Shown here: in pieces, positions 1 to 10,667 of the stretch
Position numbering within the stretch: the first letter of the stretch is position 1
How the letters are laid out: every line of letters begins with the position of its first letter
From: Solanum dulcamara
Taxonomy: Eukaryota > Streptophyta > Magnoliopsida > Solanales > Solanaceae
NCBI RefSeq assembly: GCF_947179165.1
Contig: NC_077245.1
Coordinates: 41,161,286 to 41,225,285 of the forward strand
Direction of reading: 5' to 3'
DNA length: 64,000 nt
Program-made: the position numbers and the translations under genes
The notes under the pieces: generated by a model
Databases searched by the model: none
Told to the model about the DNA's origin: nothing
The model's input: only the letters and a program-made list of their open reading frames with translations

Positions 1-2130
1 TCCTTCCTGAAATGATCTCCAAAAGTTAGTTGTAAACTGAGTTTCTCTATCCGATATAATAGATGTGGGACCCTGTGAAGTCTTACGATCTTATTGATTT
101 ATAACTTTGCATAATCCTTGGCTGAATTAGTAGTCCTGATTGGAAGAAAATGAGCTGATTTTGTCAGCCTATCTACAATAACCCATATAGAATCATACCT
201 CCGTGGAGTGCTTGGTAGGCCTGTAATAAAATCCATGATTTTATCAGCCTAACTACAATATCCCATATAGAATCATACCTCTGTAGAGTGCGAGGTAGGC
301 CTGTAATAAAATCCATATTAATTGCTCCCATTTCTAAGTCAGGATTTCCATCTCCTATAATAGTCCACCAGGCTTTTGATGCTAGATCTGAACCTATTAG
401 CAATTTAGGCACCTGGCTACAAACTTGGCTATGTCCTTTTTTATGCCATCCCACCAATATAAACATCTGAGGTAATGATACATATTTGTTGACCCTGGAT
501 GAATAGAATAATGGGCATAAGGTGCTTCCCCCATAACCTATTGTCATAGCCCTGCAATCTTAGGTAGCATAATCTGCCCCTATACCCCAACACTCTATTA
601 GGTGTGATCTCGAATGAGGTCTCTTCCTTTTGAAGGGTTGCATCCCTATACTTTGCCAGAATAGGGTCCTCGTATTGGTGTTGCTTTACTTCTCCCATAA
701 TAGAGGATTGAGCAACTCCTCGAACAGAAACTCCACTATCATCGAAATCAGCCAAAACAGACTCCAAGGTTAGCTAATTGGCAAATCTCATGGACTATCT
801 CCTTTCGTTCTGGTGGTACATCTCCCATGCTGCCCATAAATCTACGGCTGAGTGCATCTGCTACAACATTTGCTTTGCCCGAGTGGTATAGAATGTCAAC
901 ATCATAATCTTTCAGCAAATCAAGCCACCTTTTCTGCCGTAAATTCAACTCCTTCTTCTTAAATATGTATTGGAGACTTTTTTGATCCATGTAGATATCA
1001 ACATATATGCCATATAGATAATGCCTCCGTATTTTCAAAGCATGAATTACTGCTGTTAACTCCAGATCATGAGTTAGATAATTTCTTTCGTACTTTCTGA
1101 GCTGTCGGGAGGCATAAACTATAACTCTACCATGTTACATCAGTACAAAGCCTAGCCCAACACCTAAAGAATCACAATAAATGACATAGCCATCTGGTCC
1201 TTCAGGAAGAGTTAGAACAGGGGTCGTAGTCAACTTATCTTTCAACAACTTAAAGCTTCGTTCACAAGCATTAGTCCACTGAAACTTAGCCGCCTTCTGA
1301 GTCAACCTTGTTAAAAGTGCTGAAATCGAAACAAACTTCTCTATAAATCTCTTGTAATATCCTGCTAGCCCTAGAAAACTACGTACGTCAGTAGGTGTCG
1401 CAGGTCTAGGCCAAATATTTACAACCTTAATTTTCTGTGTATCTACTCAAGTACCATTTGCTGCAATAATATGCCCCAAGAATGCTACTGAAGTCACCTA
1501 GAATTCATATTTAGAGAACTTAACGTACAACTTCTGGTGATGGAGCACCCTGAGTATCATCCTCAAATGATGTATATTCTCCTCTTCCGATCATGAATAG
1601 ACTAGGATATCATTAATAAATTCAATCACAAACAGGTCTAGAAAATGGATTGAACACTCGGTTCATTAGATCCATAAACACTTCTGGAGTATTGGTCAGC
1701 CCAAAAACATCACCCTAAATTCATAATGCCTATATCGGGTCCTAAATGCAGTTTTTGAAATATCTACTTCTTTTACCCGTACCTGATGATAGCCTGACCG
1801 TAGCGAGAAACACTTAGCACCCTGCAGCTGGTCAAATAGATCATCAATCTTGGGGAGGGTATATCTATTCCTTATTTTCATTTTGTTCAGCTGCCTATAA
1901 TCAATACACGTTCGCAGCGATCCAACTTTCTTTCTCACTCATAGTACCGGTGCTCCCTAAGGTGATGTGCTAGGCCTAATGAAGCCCTTTTCTAGCAAGT
2001 CTCTCAGCTGCTCCTTTAATTCATTCAATTCTGCAGGTGCCATTCTAAGAATAAATATGGGCTGAGTATCTGGCAACACATCTATAGCGAACTATATCTC
2101 TCACTCAGGAAAAAGATTGGGAAGTTCATC
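1..2130 (-). pseudogene. Element A pol relic: integrase, RNase H, RT (Ty3/gypsy, Tekay-like)
   Basis: Broken polyprotein of an LTR retrotransposon, read right to left: RT (about 2,110-1,320), RNase H (about 1,320-800) and integrase (about 780 to the window edge). RT is recognised by [20 protein letters not shown] and [10 protein letters not shown], RNase H by [20 protein letters not shown] and [11 protein letters not shown], and integrase by [11 protein letters not shown]. The RT active site near 1,605-1,630 reads FINDIL where the family has F/Y-x-DD, so the first catalytic Asp is Asn. In-frame stops follow that motif (TGA after the Tyr-Ser) and occur in the RNase H region. The integrase part is further disrupted by an 80-bp duplication. 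The remainder of integrase and the 3' LTR lie outside the window. The family call is secure from motifs; the exact lineage is inferred from similarity to element D. Confidence 0.9.
157..316. repeat. 80-bp direct tandem duplication in the integrase relic
   Basis: Bases 157-236 and 237-316 are two copies of the same segment with several differences; both contain ACCCATATAGAATCATACCT or a one-base variant. The unit of 80 is not a multiple of three, so the duplication shifts the integrase frame just after the motif RLIKS. The copies have diverged, so the event is not recent. Confidence 0.85.
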
Positions 2131-3069
2131 TAGGAATATATCTAGATATTCAGAGCATACCGATCCTTTCTAACTCATCTCTTAGTGTCACAAACCCATC
2201 CAAATTATCCTAGTATTTCTTTTTACCATATTGATATAATTACTATTACCATCAATTCATCAGTTAGTCTTTATCTCTTAAATCAAGATGTACTTGTGAA
2301 TTAGTCAAATCTTATCGTTACTATTGGCATGACTTTCCAAAAATATTACGAACTTATATGTTATTTTCTTGTTAATCCTCAAAATATTTTGGCAAAGTTT
2401 CCTCTGTATTTCTTACTATCTCAAAATTTGCATGCCAAAAATACCAACAACGCCTCATAGGGCCAACACACACACATATTATATCATATCGTAGTCGTAC
2501 CAGGCTTCCTATATCAATCATAAGATGAAAATGTGAAATTACCCCATATATCCAACACAAGTTGTACCTGTCACTCTTTCCTATTTATTTTCCCTTTTCA
2601 TCTTTAATTGCAGGTTTCAAATATACCAGCAGCATTCGTACTATGTCTAACATATATTCTATTTACAGTTACCAGTTCCTTTAGCTTCTTCTGTGCACAC
2701 TTTCTAACTGGACTTATCTGCGATATATACATTCAACCCATTTTCTTACTATACTTACCATAACTCACCATAATGACGGCCAATTTCCCATTCCATATAT
2801 ACAAATTCCCATTATGTTCCCTTACTATCCAATTTTCACCTGTATCTGCAACTATTCTCCATCTTAGATTTCAAAATTCCCACGGGTGGGAATGCCTTGG
2901 TCATTGTTACTCATAAATACTTGGTTATTGACTCATTTGATTTCCGCTTGCCGCTATTAGGTAATAATCTATAACAAATTCACATACAACAACAACAACC
3001 TAGTGAAATGCCACAACATGGGGTCTGGAGAAATAAATGCACATATATAGGAAATTTTGATAAGGTCTC
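2131..3069 (-). other. Non-coding internal module of element A
   Basis: About 0.9 kb with no open frame that looks like gag or protease, although it sits where those should be (between RT and the leader). Its reverse complement around 2,380-2,460 matches element F near 41,570-41,650: both read about GTTGGTATTTTT, then GAGATAGTAAGAAATA, then GAGGAAACT. It is therefore part of a non-coding module shared with elements F, E and G rather than decayed gag. Function unknown. Confidence 0.6.
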
Positions 3070-3432
3070 CTATACCTGTAGTCGATCAGTATCTAGTCTG
3101 ATCCAGTGATCTAGAAAGTGAAGTATGCTCCTCGGCATCGTCTGTCTTCCATCTACTCGTCTAACTTCATTGTCTTCTTCATCTAAATCTAGGGAATGCA
3201 GATAACTGGGTAACTCTTGGTTTACCGATGACCAGGACAAGGGGCTGGAATGGTTTATAACACTTATTGGAGTACTCGGTCTGACATACTGCCCTGCCAT
3301 AGGAGAAACTAGTAGGGCTTCAGGGACCGCCTCCCTAGATATCAAAAACTCTAGAGGAATTGTCGCTGGGTCCTCCGAGGGGTCAGTCTCGATAGAATAA
3401 CTGAGGCTCCTTCTTAGGGGCCTTCTTAGCAC
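3070..3432 (-). pseudogene. Unrecognised open frame (120 codons) at the gag-start position of element A
   Basis: An open frame between the leader and the non-coding module of A. The product would be polar and acidic in its C-terminal half (LDEEDNEVRR), with several Pro and Ser residues. I see no zinc knuckle, no capsid motif and no transmembrane segment. Its position 3' of the PBS suggests it derives from the start of gag or from an element-specific leader ORF. I do not recognise a domain. It may simply be a chance open stretch. Confidence 0.35.
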
Positions 3433-3658
3433 CCCTATTATCTGAAGCTGTCCTCTTTATCTCTCACAAATTTGCACCTACCAGGAAAAGAGGTTAGAAA
3501 CAATCTTTCCTTTGTTCAGGATCTATTGCACGATCTAAAGCAGAAGGAAAGGTAACATCCTAAATGTCTTGTAGCTTCCTGTTTATAGATGATATGCATA
3601 ACACACCAATAAAAAATACTCTACTAGACACAGCCAGTAGACACTCCGAGGATGAACT
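3433..3658 (-). other. Untranslated leader of element A
   Basis: The sequence between PBS and first ORF resembles the leader of D (26,520-26,676). Both contain GGTAACATCCTAAATGTC or a close variant, the GCCTCCTGTTTATAGATG-like block, and a row of short blocks before the PBS. The match places A and D in the same family. Confidence 0.7.
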
Positions 3659-3670
3659 ATTCTGATACCA
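3659..3670 (-). promoter_or_regulatory. Primer-binding site of element A (initiator tRNA-Met type)
   Basis: On the minus strand this reads TGGTATCAGAAT, two mismatches from the usual TGGTATCAGAGC complementary to plant initiator tRNA-Met. It is four bases inside the LTR end at 3,675, the spacing also seen in D. Confidence 0.8.
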
Positions 3671-3674
3671 TTTT

Positions 3675-3829
3675 TGTCATGACCCAACCCCGTAGGCTGT
3701 GATTAGTGCCCAAACTGGGCACTCGTATACATATTTGTTAGACATCGTAATACTGAAACCAAAACAAATATGGAGGCTTTGTGAAAACAGAATGTCATCT
3801 CAAACGTTACATACATGTATCAGGGTAAC
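3675..3829 (-). mobile_element. 5' LTR of element A, first part
   Basis: Starts at TGTCATGACCCAACCCCGTA, the same terminus as the other large LTRs here. It is cut at 3,829 by element B. The LTR resumes at 10,668 after the duplicated target site GTAAC. Confidence 0.85.
3825..3829. repeat. Target-site duplication GTAAC, left copy (element B)
   Basis: GTAAC directly precedes the TGTTAT start of B. The second copy is at 10,663-10,667. Five bases is the size typical of Ty3/gypsy integration. Confidence 0.85.
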
Positions 3830-4327
3830 TGTTATACCCTGTACTTTTGTACCTTTTTTTTTTTTTTTTTTTTATGGGAACAGACCCTACACAAGGCTCC
3901 CACCTCTCGTGCACAGTCAGGGGTTGAGCAACACCCCCAAGCCTTAACATAAATAATCAAAATAAAATACAAGGAGGGGGACATAAACCTTACCTCCGAT
4001 CCTATGGTGGTTCATAAGTCGGCTAACCTATTAAGGTCGGCTAACTCATCCCCGATACAAAAAAGAGACTAACTATAACTAGAAAGCATTAAACCTGTGA
4101 GAGGACTCCTCTCGGTACAAATCAACTAAGAAAGCATAAATGAGGGAGACTCTCCCCTTCCATGAGAATACAAGAAAGTAGCCTACACTAGTCCTATTCA
4201 ATTGAGAAAGAACAAGTATACGAACCTTCTATCTCGCATGGGTTGGGGAAATTCTTTTCATCTTTGCTCTTTTTAGACATGTCGTACCAAGTAGGTCCAA
4301 GGAAAGTTGCAGCAACAACAATCGTAG

Positions 4328-5602
4328 CTAAGGGGGATGAAATGATAGGAAGTAAATGTAGCCATAGCAGCCAGCTTGCTTGGGATTGTAGTTAAGGAAG
4401 CTGAGGGACAGAATAGGTGTAATATGCATTTTGTATGTGGTGCAGCCCTGACTTGAACAGCTGGTTGGATGGTTCCAGTGTTGTCTACTGATCCGGGGGG
4501 TACCTGCATATCCACAAATAAGCCAAGCAAGAGTTCTAATGCAGGCTTGGCTTAGATGTTTGACTGAAGGTGCCTTGGACTTTGGAAGGGGCCATTGTTG
4601 CTGTTCAATGTGCCTGCATAGCAGCAAGTAAACAAACAGAGAGTTGTGTTTGTTGGAGCTCCATCTTCTTGTCTTCTCATCAATGAGAGCAGTCAAGGAG
4701 TCCCAAAGGACTTGGATGAAAGGGGGCTGCTGCAGGTGTTGGATGACTACAGCAGGTATGCATGGATAGTTGGTGGGATTAGGAAAGGCCCTTGCAGTAG
4801 TGGCTGTTATGTCCCTTTGTCTGTGACTTTGTTTACCTGCATAGACAAGCAAACAAAGAACCAAACAAGTATGATAGTAGTGGGGGTTGTTGCAAACCTG
4901 TAGACTGCTTCTTGTTGCCTCCAATGGAGAGATGAGCAGCTCCTTTGAAGGTATCTTATGTGCCTGCACATAACAATTAAGAAAGCAAGGAGATTCCAGA
5001 ATTTTGGGATGCAATGGGGCTGCTGCAGGTGTTGCAGGGATGGAATATGTATGGGTGTAGGGCTGGTGTGTTGGTGAGGTCCTCTCTTGGAATGCTGTAG
5101 TCTCTATGTTGATGCATTTCATTTGCCCAGGTTCCCCAGCAGTTGTTGTACCTGCACAAAAAACATCACAGAAAGACAAATATCCAACCAGACAGGGGCC
5201 TTGTGCAGGGGGCTTTCTATTTGATTTGATGGTTGTATCTGTGTTGTCTTTTCTGTAGTTGTTGTTAGTGCATGTTGATGAGTCAATCCAGCAACCTGCA
5301 ACAATACAACAAACAACCAAAGGCAAAAAGGAACTTGCACCAGTTAGCAAATAGGAAAGGACCTCCAAAAGAGCTTTGGGTTTCAACGTCGCTCGACTAA
5401 CGTCTCCAATTATCCGATTGAGTTGAAACTTCTTGGGGTATACACAAACAGCCCTTTCTTTAGTTCTGCAAGATTTGGAAGCTTTTTGCACAAGTTGGAA
5501 AAAAGGCACCCTCTTTTGGCCTAAGGCAGCTGACTTTTTCAAGGTCGCTCGCCTAACGTCTCCAATTGTCCGTTTGTGTTGAAACTTCTTGGACCTTGTC
5601 AA
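4328..5602 (-). CDS. Hypothetical 424-codon open frame inside the poly(A)-tailed insert
   Basis: The longest open frame in this part of the window. The N-terminal region repeats a 16-residue block, FQHKRTIGDVRRATLK and FQLNRIIGDVSRATLK, about 52 residues apart. After that the sequence is rich in Cys, Thr, Pro and His without a known domain; no RT, nuclease or zinc-knuckle pattern is visible. The same strand contains six TGCAGG sites with pyrimidine-rich leaders, which look like splice acceptors, so the open frame may be accidental and the transcript spliced. Translation is unproven. Confidence 0.3.
   Translation of the reverse strand: MTRSKKFQHKRTIGDVRRATLKKSAALGQKRVPFFQLVQKASKSCRTKERAVCVYPKKFQLNRIIGDVSRATLKPKALLEVLSYLLTGASSFLPLVVCCIVAGCWIDSSTCTNNNYRKDNTDTTIKSNRKPPAQGPCLVGYLSFCDVFCAGTTTAGEPGQMKCINIETTAFQERTSPTHQPYTHTYSIPATPAAAPLHPKILESPCFLNCYVQAHKIPSKELLISPLEATRSSLQVCNNPHYYHTCLVLCLLVYAGKQSHRQRDITATTARAFPNPTNYPCIPAVVIQHLQQPPFIQVLWDSLTALIDEKTRRWSSNKHNSLFVYLLLCRHIEQQQWPLPKSKAPSVKHLSQACIRTLAWLICGYAGTPRISRQHWNHPTSCSSQGCTTYKMHITPILSLSFLNYNPKQAGCYGYIYFLSFHPP
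5381..5594. repeat. Two copies of a 56-bp motif
   Basis: Copies at 5,381-5,437 and 5,537-5,594 share CTAACGTCTCCAATT and TTGAAACTTCTTGG, offset by about 156 bp. 156 is a multiple of three, so both are read in the same frame on the minus strand. Confidence 0.8.
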
Positions 5603-5622
5603 AATAATATATACTGCACTCC

Positions 5623-8555
5623 TACAAAGTTTGGATGCCTTGGTGTAGGTCCTCAGGTAAGCTTCTTAAGACTTGAAAGGTTCTTAAGTTTCTGGAAGGA
5701 TTCTTAAGTTTCTTCGAGCTTCTTAAAGCTTCTTAAGCTTCTTAAAAGTTACCATGTGAGCCGGATAATCTATAACGCTACCAAACAACTCTAAGAAAGG
5801 GAGAATATGACACCCCAAAGTAAGGAAGATTGGAAATATGGTTATAAGAATCCGGAAGGAGTTGGAGGCCAAGTAATGAGTCGTAGGACTTGACTTATTT
5901 ACGTAATCTACCAACTTGTAAATATTACATACTTAAGCTACTTGAGTACATACCAAGCTTATGTATCAAGGATTACATAGGTTCGTAAAGTAAGACAAGA
6001 TTATGAACCCACGAGGGGGAAAAGAAGGTGACACATAGCAGCATGAGAGAGTGCCATATGGCAGCAACTGGAAGTGCCATGTGGCAGCAGCTAGAGCAAG
6101 GGAGTGGGACCCCACCACATGCCATGTGGCAGCTCATGGTTGGAGGAAGTGGTGTGTTGGCCCAATGAGGGCTTGACACATGTCACCACTTAGGGGTTGA
6201 CACATGTCACCTCCTAAAGTTGTCTATAGATATATGTTGGATGACTCATTCTTATCAAAAATTCATCCTTATCTCCAACAAATTCAATAAAATTCTAGAT
6301 AAAGAAAGAAGAGAAGAAACCCTAAAGCTAGAGAGAAAACAGTGGCGACCAAGAGGAGAAAAAGGTAAGTTTTTCGATTTTATTCCATGAATTAATTATA
6401 TAAGGTATAAAATGATGGTATAAAGGTGTTAGTAATTTACATTTATGGTTTGGAGTAGCACCAAAAGGTTAACAAACAGCCACGAAGTTTTAGCCAAGCT
6501 AAAAAAACGTTTAAGGCGAGTTTCGGCAAGTTTTGGTGAGTTTCGAGCAAGGTAAGGTTTTCCCTTTCAAATTGGGGTTTATGATGTTGTTATGCAGTAT
6601 ATTACATATCTTAAATGAGGCTGGAAGTGTAAAACTTATATAAGGATGCTTGACGTTAGAAATAAACTAAATTGAATTCGTTATAGTTAAATCGAAGTCG
6701 AGTAGTGCATTGTTATTGTGGTGTTGCAGTTGAAGCTGGTTGGATGGAGTGTTGCAGGGATGTAAAGTGTTATAAAAGGGGTGTGGTTACTGCTGATTGC
6801 ATCCACACGACCCTCCATTTTGTATTGTTAAAGGTTTTATGAAATAAAGGTTAAAAACTCTATTTTGATATCATAGTTTTGAGCTAGTTGTTTGGAGTTG
6901 TATTGAGTAATGTTGAAGTGATGTGATTGTATATATGGCTGCTGGTTGTTGTTTGTAATATGTCTGCTAAGATTAGCAGTTGGATATGGCAAGTTATAGG
7001 GGAAATGCTGCCCGATTTTCGGTAACTTTGGAACTAGTAATAAACTAGTCGAGGGAAATGGATAAGAAAACGATTCCTATAGATACTTGGTTATAGAGTT
7101 GAAAATTGGAAAGTTAAAGGTTGTTAACCTTAGTATTTCTTTCATGTTAAATAGGTTCAAAAGACGAAGAGGCGAATGTGGTTAAGAGTAATCCATAAGA
7201 GGCATGTGAAGCCCTTTCTTCTCTTTGCATGTCTTTGGCATAAGTATGTGAAGCCCTTTCTTCTCTTGGCATGTTGTTGGCAGAAGTATGTAAAATTGTT
7301 CTTTCTTTCTTTTGGCATGTCCTAGTCTTAAGTGGATTGTATATGTAATGTAGGAACAATTCCATTCATGGAACCCCGAGTATGGTACGTAAATCTTATT
7401 CATTTCTCAATGTTCAAACTCCTGTGATAGTTGAGTTATTCCCTTGTAAGTCTTTGACATGACAAAAAGTAGTACACGTGAACCCTATCCCTTCCTTCTC
7501 TTGAAATGGCTTATTTTAAGTGAAGTGGTATATTATATAAGATGATATAAGTATTCACCGAGTCCCATAAAGGGCCAGGTATGACTGAGTCCTACAATGG
7601 GCCAGGTACGATATAAGATGATATAAGTATTCACCGAGTCCCATAAAGGGCTGGGTATGACCAAATCCCATAAAGGGCCGAGTACGACCGAGTCCCATAA
7701 AGGATCGGGTATGACCGAATCCCATAAAGGGCCAGGTATGACCTAGTCCCATAAAGGTCCGGGTATGATATATGTATAGGATGGTAAGATGACATGATTA
7801 TTGATTGGGTCCCATAAAGGTTCGGGTACGATATACATACACATATGATGACATAATTATACATTTGTAACACCAAGTCCTACAACAGGCCAGGTACAGA
7901 ATATGACACTGAGATACATAACGTCGTTTTACAAGATACAGGTACAGTGATTTATTAATTGTTCTACTTGTTCCCTACATCCTTATGTCAACTATGCGCT
8001 CCTTGTGGTGTTTTATGCTCTACTTACTTAGTACACATATCATACTGACCCATTCTTTCTCGGGGGGGCTGTATTTCATGTCTGCAGGTACAAAGACATA
8101 CTTTGGGGATCCGCCAGTATAGAAGTCCCACTCAGCAGTTCATAGGAGCTCCATTGTGCTGGGGCCTAGATTTTGGTACTAACCCTCGATGTATATATTT
8201 ATTTATTCCCAGGTACGGCGGGGGCCCTTTCCCACATTATGTTACTATTCTTACTTTTAGAGGTCTGTGGACATGTATGTGAGTTATATATGTATGGGTG
8301 TACAGTTGTGCCTATATGTCTTATGTTTTGGGTCATTCCCTTTGTTGTGGAAGCCTTTTCAGCTCGTGCGTGTGTTCATTATGGAACGACCCTACTTGTT
8401 ACGATAGCTGCATCGGCTTATACGTTGTGTTGCCTTATGCTATCTGTTGGTATGTTATAACTCAAATAGGAGCTAGGTGTACTTATAGTTATCAGGGGTA
8501 CACGTGAGTGTCTAGTTCGGGCACCCATCATGGCCTGCGGGGTTGGGTCTTGACA
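5623..8555 (+). mobile_element. 5' LTR of element B, main part
   Basis: Continues the LTR after the insert. Features shared with the other 3-kb LTRs: the CTTCTTAAAAG start block, CATGTG/CACATG boxes near 6,075-6,215, the 27-bp subrepeats at about 7,555-7,768, the block ACCCATTCTTTCTCGGGGGG near 8,049, and the end GGGTTGGGTCTTGACA at 8,555. Without the insert the LTR is about 2.95 kb. No coding capacity. Confidence 0.85.
7555..7880. repeat. 27-bp subrepeats in 5' LTR of B
   Basis: At least five tandem units of 27 bp, CCGAGTCCCATAAAGGGCCG plus GGTATGA, run from about 7,634 to 7,768, with looser copies either side. Being a multiple of three, the array creates open minus-strand frames of repeating nonapeptides that are not real proteins. 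Confidence 0.85.
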
Positions 8556-8559
8556 AAAG

Positions 8560-8571
8560 TGATATCAGAGC
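8560..8571 (+). promoter_or_regulatory. Primer-binding site of element B
   Basis: TGATATCAGAGC, one base from TGGTATCAGAGC, four bases after the LTR end at 8,555. Initiator tRNA-Met type. Confidence 0.85.
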
Positions 8572-8712
8572 GATTTGGTCATCGGAATGTTTATAGACCG
8601 TGTTTAGTAGAGTTTTATTTATTGGTGTGTTGTGCACCACATCTATAAACAAGAGGCTACAGGGCATGATGGGTGCCCAAACTAGACACTCACGTGTGTT
8701 GTGCACCACATC
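8572..8712 (+). other. Scrambled leader of element B with inverted LTR-end fragment
   Basis: Leader sequence contains two exact copies of GTGTGTTGTGCACCACATCT (8,625-8,644 and 8,694-8,713). Between them lies 8,664-8,696, which is the reverse complement of the LTR end at about 8,501-8,532 with one mismatch. Immediately after the second copy the sequence enters the LTR body. This arrangement points to template switching or a mis-repaired break. Confidence 0.75.
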
Positions 8713-10662
8713 TGGAAGTGGAAAACTTGTATAAGGATGCTTGATGTTAGAAACAAACTAAATTGAAGTCGTTATAGTTAAACTGAAGTCGAGTAGTGTG
8801 TTGTTATTGTGGTGCTGCGGTTGCAGCTGGTTGGATGGCGTGTTGCAGGGATGGAAAGTTTTATAAAAGGGGTATGGGTACTTCTGGTTGCAGCCACACG
8901 ACCCTTCATTTCGTATTGTTAAAGGTTTTATGAAATAAAAGTTAAAAACTCTATTTTGGTATCGTAGTTTTGAGCTAGTTGTTTGGAGTTGTATTGAGTA
9001 ATGTTGAAGTGATGTGATTGTATATATGGCTGCTGGTTGTTTTTGGTAATATGTCTGCTAAGATTAGCAGTTGGATAGGGCAAGTTATAGGGTAGATGCT
9101 TCCCTATTTTTGGTAACTTCGGAACTAGTAATAAACTAGTCGAGGGAAATGGATAAGGAAACGATTCCTATGGAAACTTGATTGTAGAGTTGGAAATTGG
9201 AAAGTTAAAGGTTATTAACCTTAATATTGCTTTCATTTTAAATAGGTTTAAAAGACGACGAGGCGAAGGTGGTTAAGAGTAATCAATAAGAGGTATGTGA
9301 AGCCCTTTCTTCTCTTTGCATGTCTTTGGCATAAGTATGTGAAGCCCTTTCTTCTCTTGGCATGTTGTTGGCATAAGTATGTAAAGTTGTTCTTTCTTTC
9401 TTCTGGCATGTCCTAGTCTTAAGTGGATTGTATATGTAATGTGGGAACAATTCCATTCATGGAACCCCGAGTATGGTACGTAAATCTTATTCATTTCTCA
9501 ATGTTCAAACTCTTGCGATAGTTGAGTTATGGCCTTATAAGTCTTCAACATGACGAAAAGTAGTACACGTGAATCCTATCCCTTCCTTCTCTTAAAATGG
9601 CTTAATATAAGTGAAGTGGTATATTATATAAGATGATATAAGTATTCACCGAGTCCCATAAAGGGCCGGGTATGACGAGTCCTACAATGGGCCGGGTACG
9701 ATATAAGACGATATAAATATTCACCGAGTCCCATAAAGGGTCGGGTATGACCGAATCCCATAAAGGGCTGGGTACGACCGAGTCCTATAAAGGGACGGGT
9801 ACGACCGAATCCCATAAAGGGCCAGGTATAAATGAGTCCCATAAAGGTCCAAGTATGACCGAGTCCCATAAAGGGTCGGGTATGATATATGTATACAATG
9901 GTACGATAACATGATTATTGACCAGTCCCATAAAGGTCCGGGTACGGTATATATATGCATATGATGACATAATGATACATTTGTAACATCAAGTCCCATA
10001 ATGGGTCGGGTACGAAATATGACACTGAGATACATAACGTCGTTTTACAAGATGCAAGTACAGTGATTTATTAATTGTTCTACTTGTTCCCTGCATCCTT
10101 ATGTCAATTGTGCGCTCCTTGTGGTGTTTGATGCTTTACATATTCAGTACACATATCGTATTGACCCCCTCTTTCTCGGGGGGGCTGCATTTCCTGCCCG
10201 CAGGTACAGATACACACTTTGGGGATCCGCCAGCGTATAAGTCCCACTCAGCAGTTCAGAGGCGCTCCATTGTGCTGGGGCCTAGATTTTGGTACTAACC
10301 CTCGATGTATATATTTATATGTTTGCAGGAGCCTTGTCCCGCCTTGTGTTACTATTCTTACTCTTAGAGATCTGTGGACATGTATGTGGGTTTTATATGT
10401 ACGGGTGTACAGTTGTGCCTATATGTCTTATATTTTGGGTGGTTCCCTTTGTTGTGGCAGTCTTTTCGGCTCTTGCGTGTGTTCATTATGGAACGAACCT
10501 AGATGTTATAATAGCCGCATCGGCTTATATGTTGTGTTTCCTTATGATGTATATTGGTACGTTATAACTCAAACAAGAGGCAGGTGAACTTGTAGTTAGC
10601 AGGGGTACACGTGAGTGTCCAGTTTGGGCACCCGTCATGGCCCGCGGGGTTGGGTCGTGATA
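8713..10662 (+). mobile_element. 3' LTR of element B, 5'-truncated
   Basis: Matches 6,622-8,555 nearly base for base but lacks about the first third of the LTR. It carries six of the 27-bp subrepeats (about 9,724-9,885) where the 5' LTR has five in register. Ends at GTGATA before the target duplication. Confidence 0.85.
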
Positions 10663-10667
10663 GTAAC
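10663..10667. repeat. Target-site duplication GTAAC, right copy (element B)
   Basis: Second GTAAC copy; LTR A continues immediately afterwards. Confidence 0.85.

Larger units (their letters stand above)
3854..5622 (-). mobile_element. Poly(A)-tailed insert of unknown class in 5' LTR of B
   Basis: Interrupts LTR B just after the conserved start. On the minus strand the insert ends in about 20 A residues (plus-strand T run near 3,854-3,873), preceded by a block with GGTGGGAGCCTTGTGTAGGG. A poly(A) end without LTR termini suggests retroposition (LINE-like element or processed transcript). Possible imperfect target duplication: ACTTTTGTACC left versus AGTTTGGATGCC right; the right boundary is uncertain by some tens of bases. 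It holds a 424-codon open frame, two copies of a 56-bp motif and several TGCAGG sites. I recognise no reverse transcriptase in it. Confidence 0.55.
3830..10662 (+). mobile_element. Element B: gypsy element with deleted interior, nested in LTR of A
   Basis: Plus-strand element starting TGTTATACCCTGTACTTTTG and ending GGGTTGGGTCGTGATA (the last bases were probably GTGACA). Both sides carry the 5-bp target-site duplication GTAAC (3,825-3,829 and 10,663-10,667), which proves insertion as a unit into the LTR of A. Structure: 5' LTR 3,830-8,555, PBS at 8,560, about 140 bp of leader, then an abrupt jump to the middle of the 3' LTR (8,713-10,662, matching 6,622-8,555). All gag-pol is gone. Confidence 0.88.

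Noticed and set aside
4328..5602. Host gene with several exons
   Set aside because: No known domain, embedded in an LTR and ending in poly(A); annotated instead as an unidentified insert.
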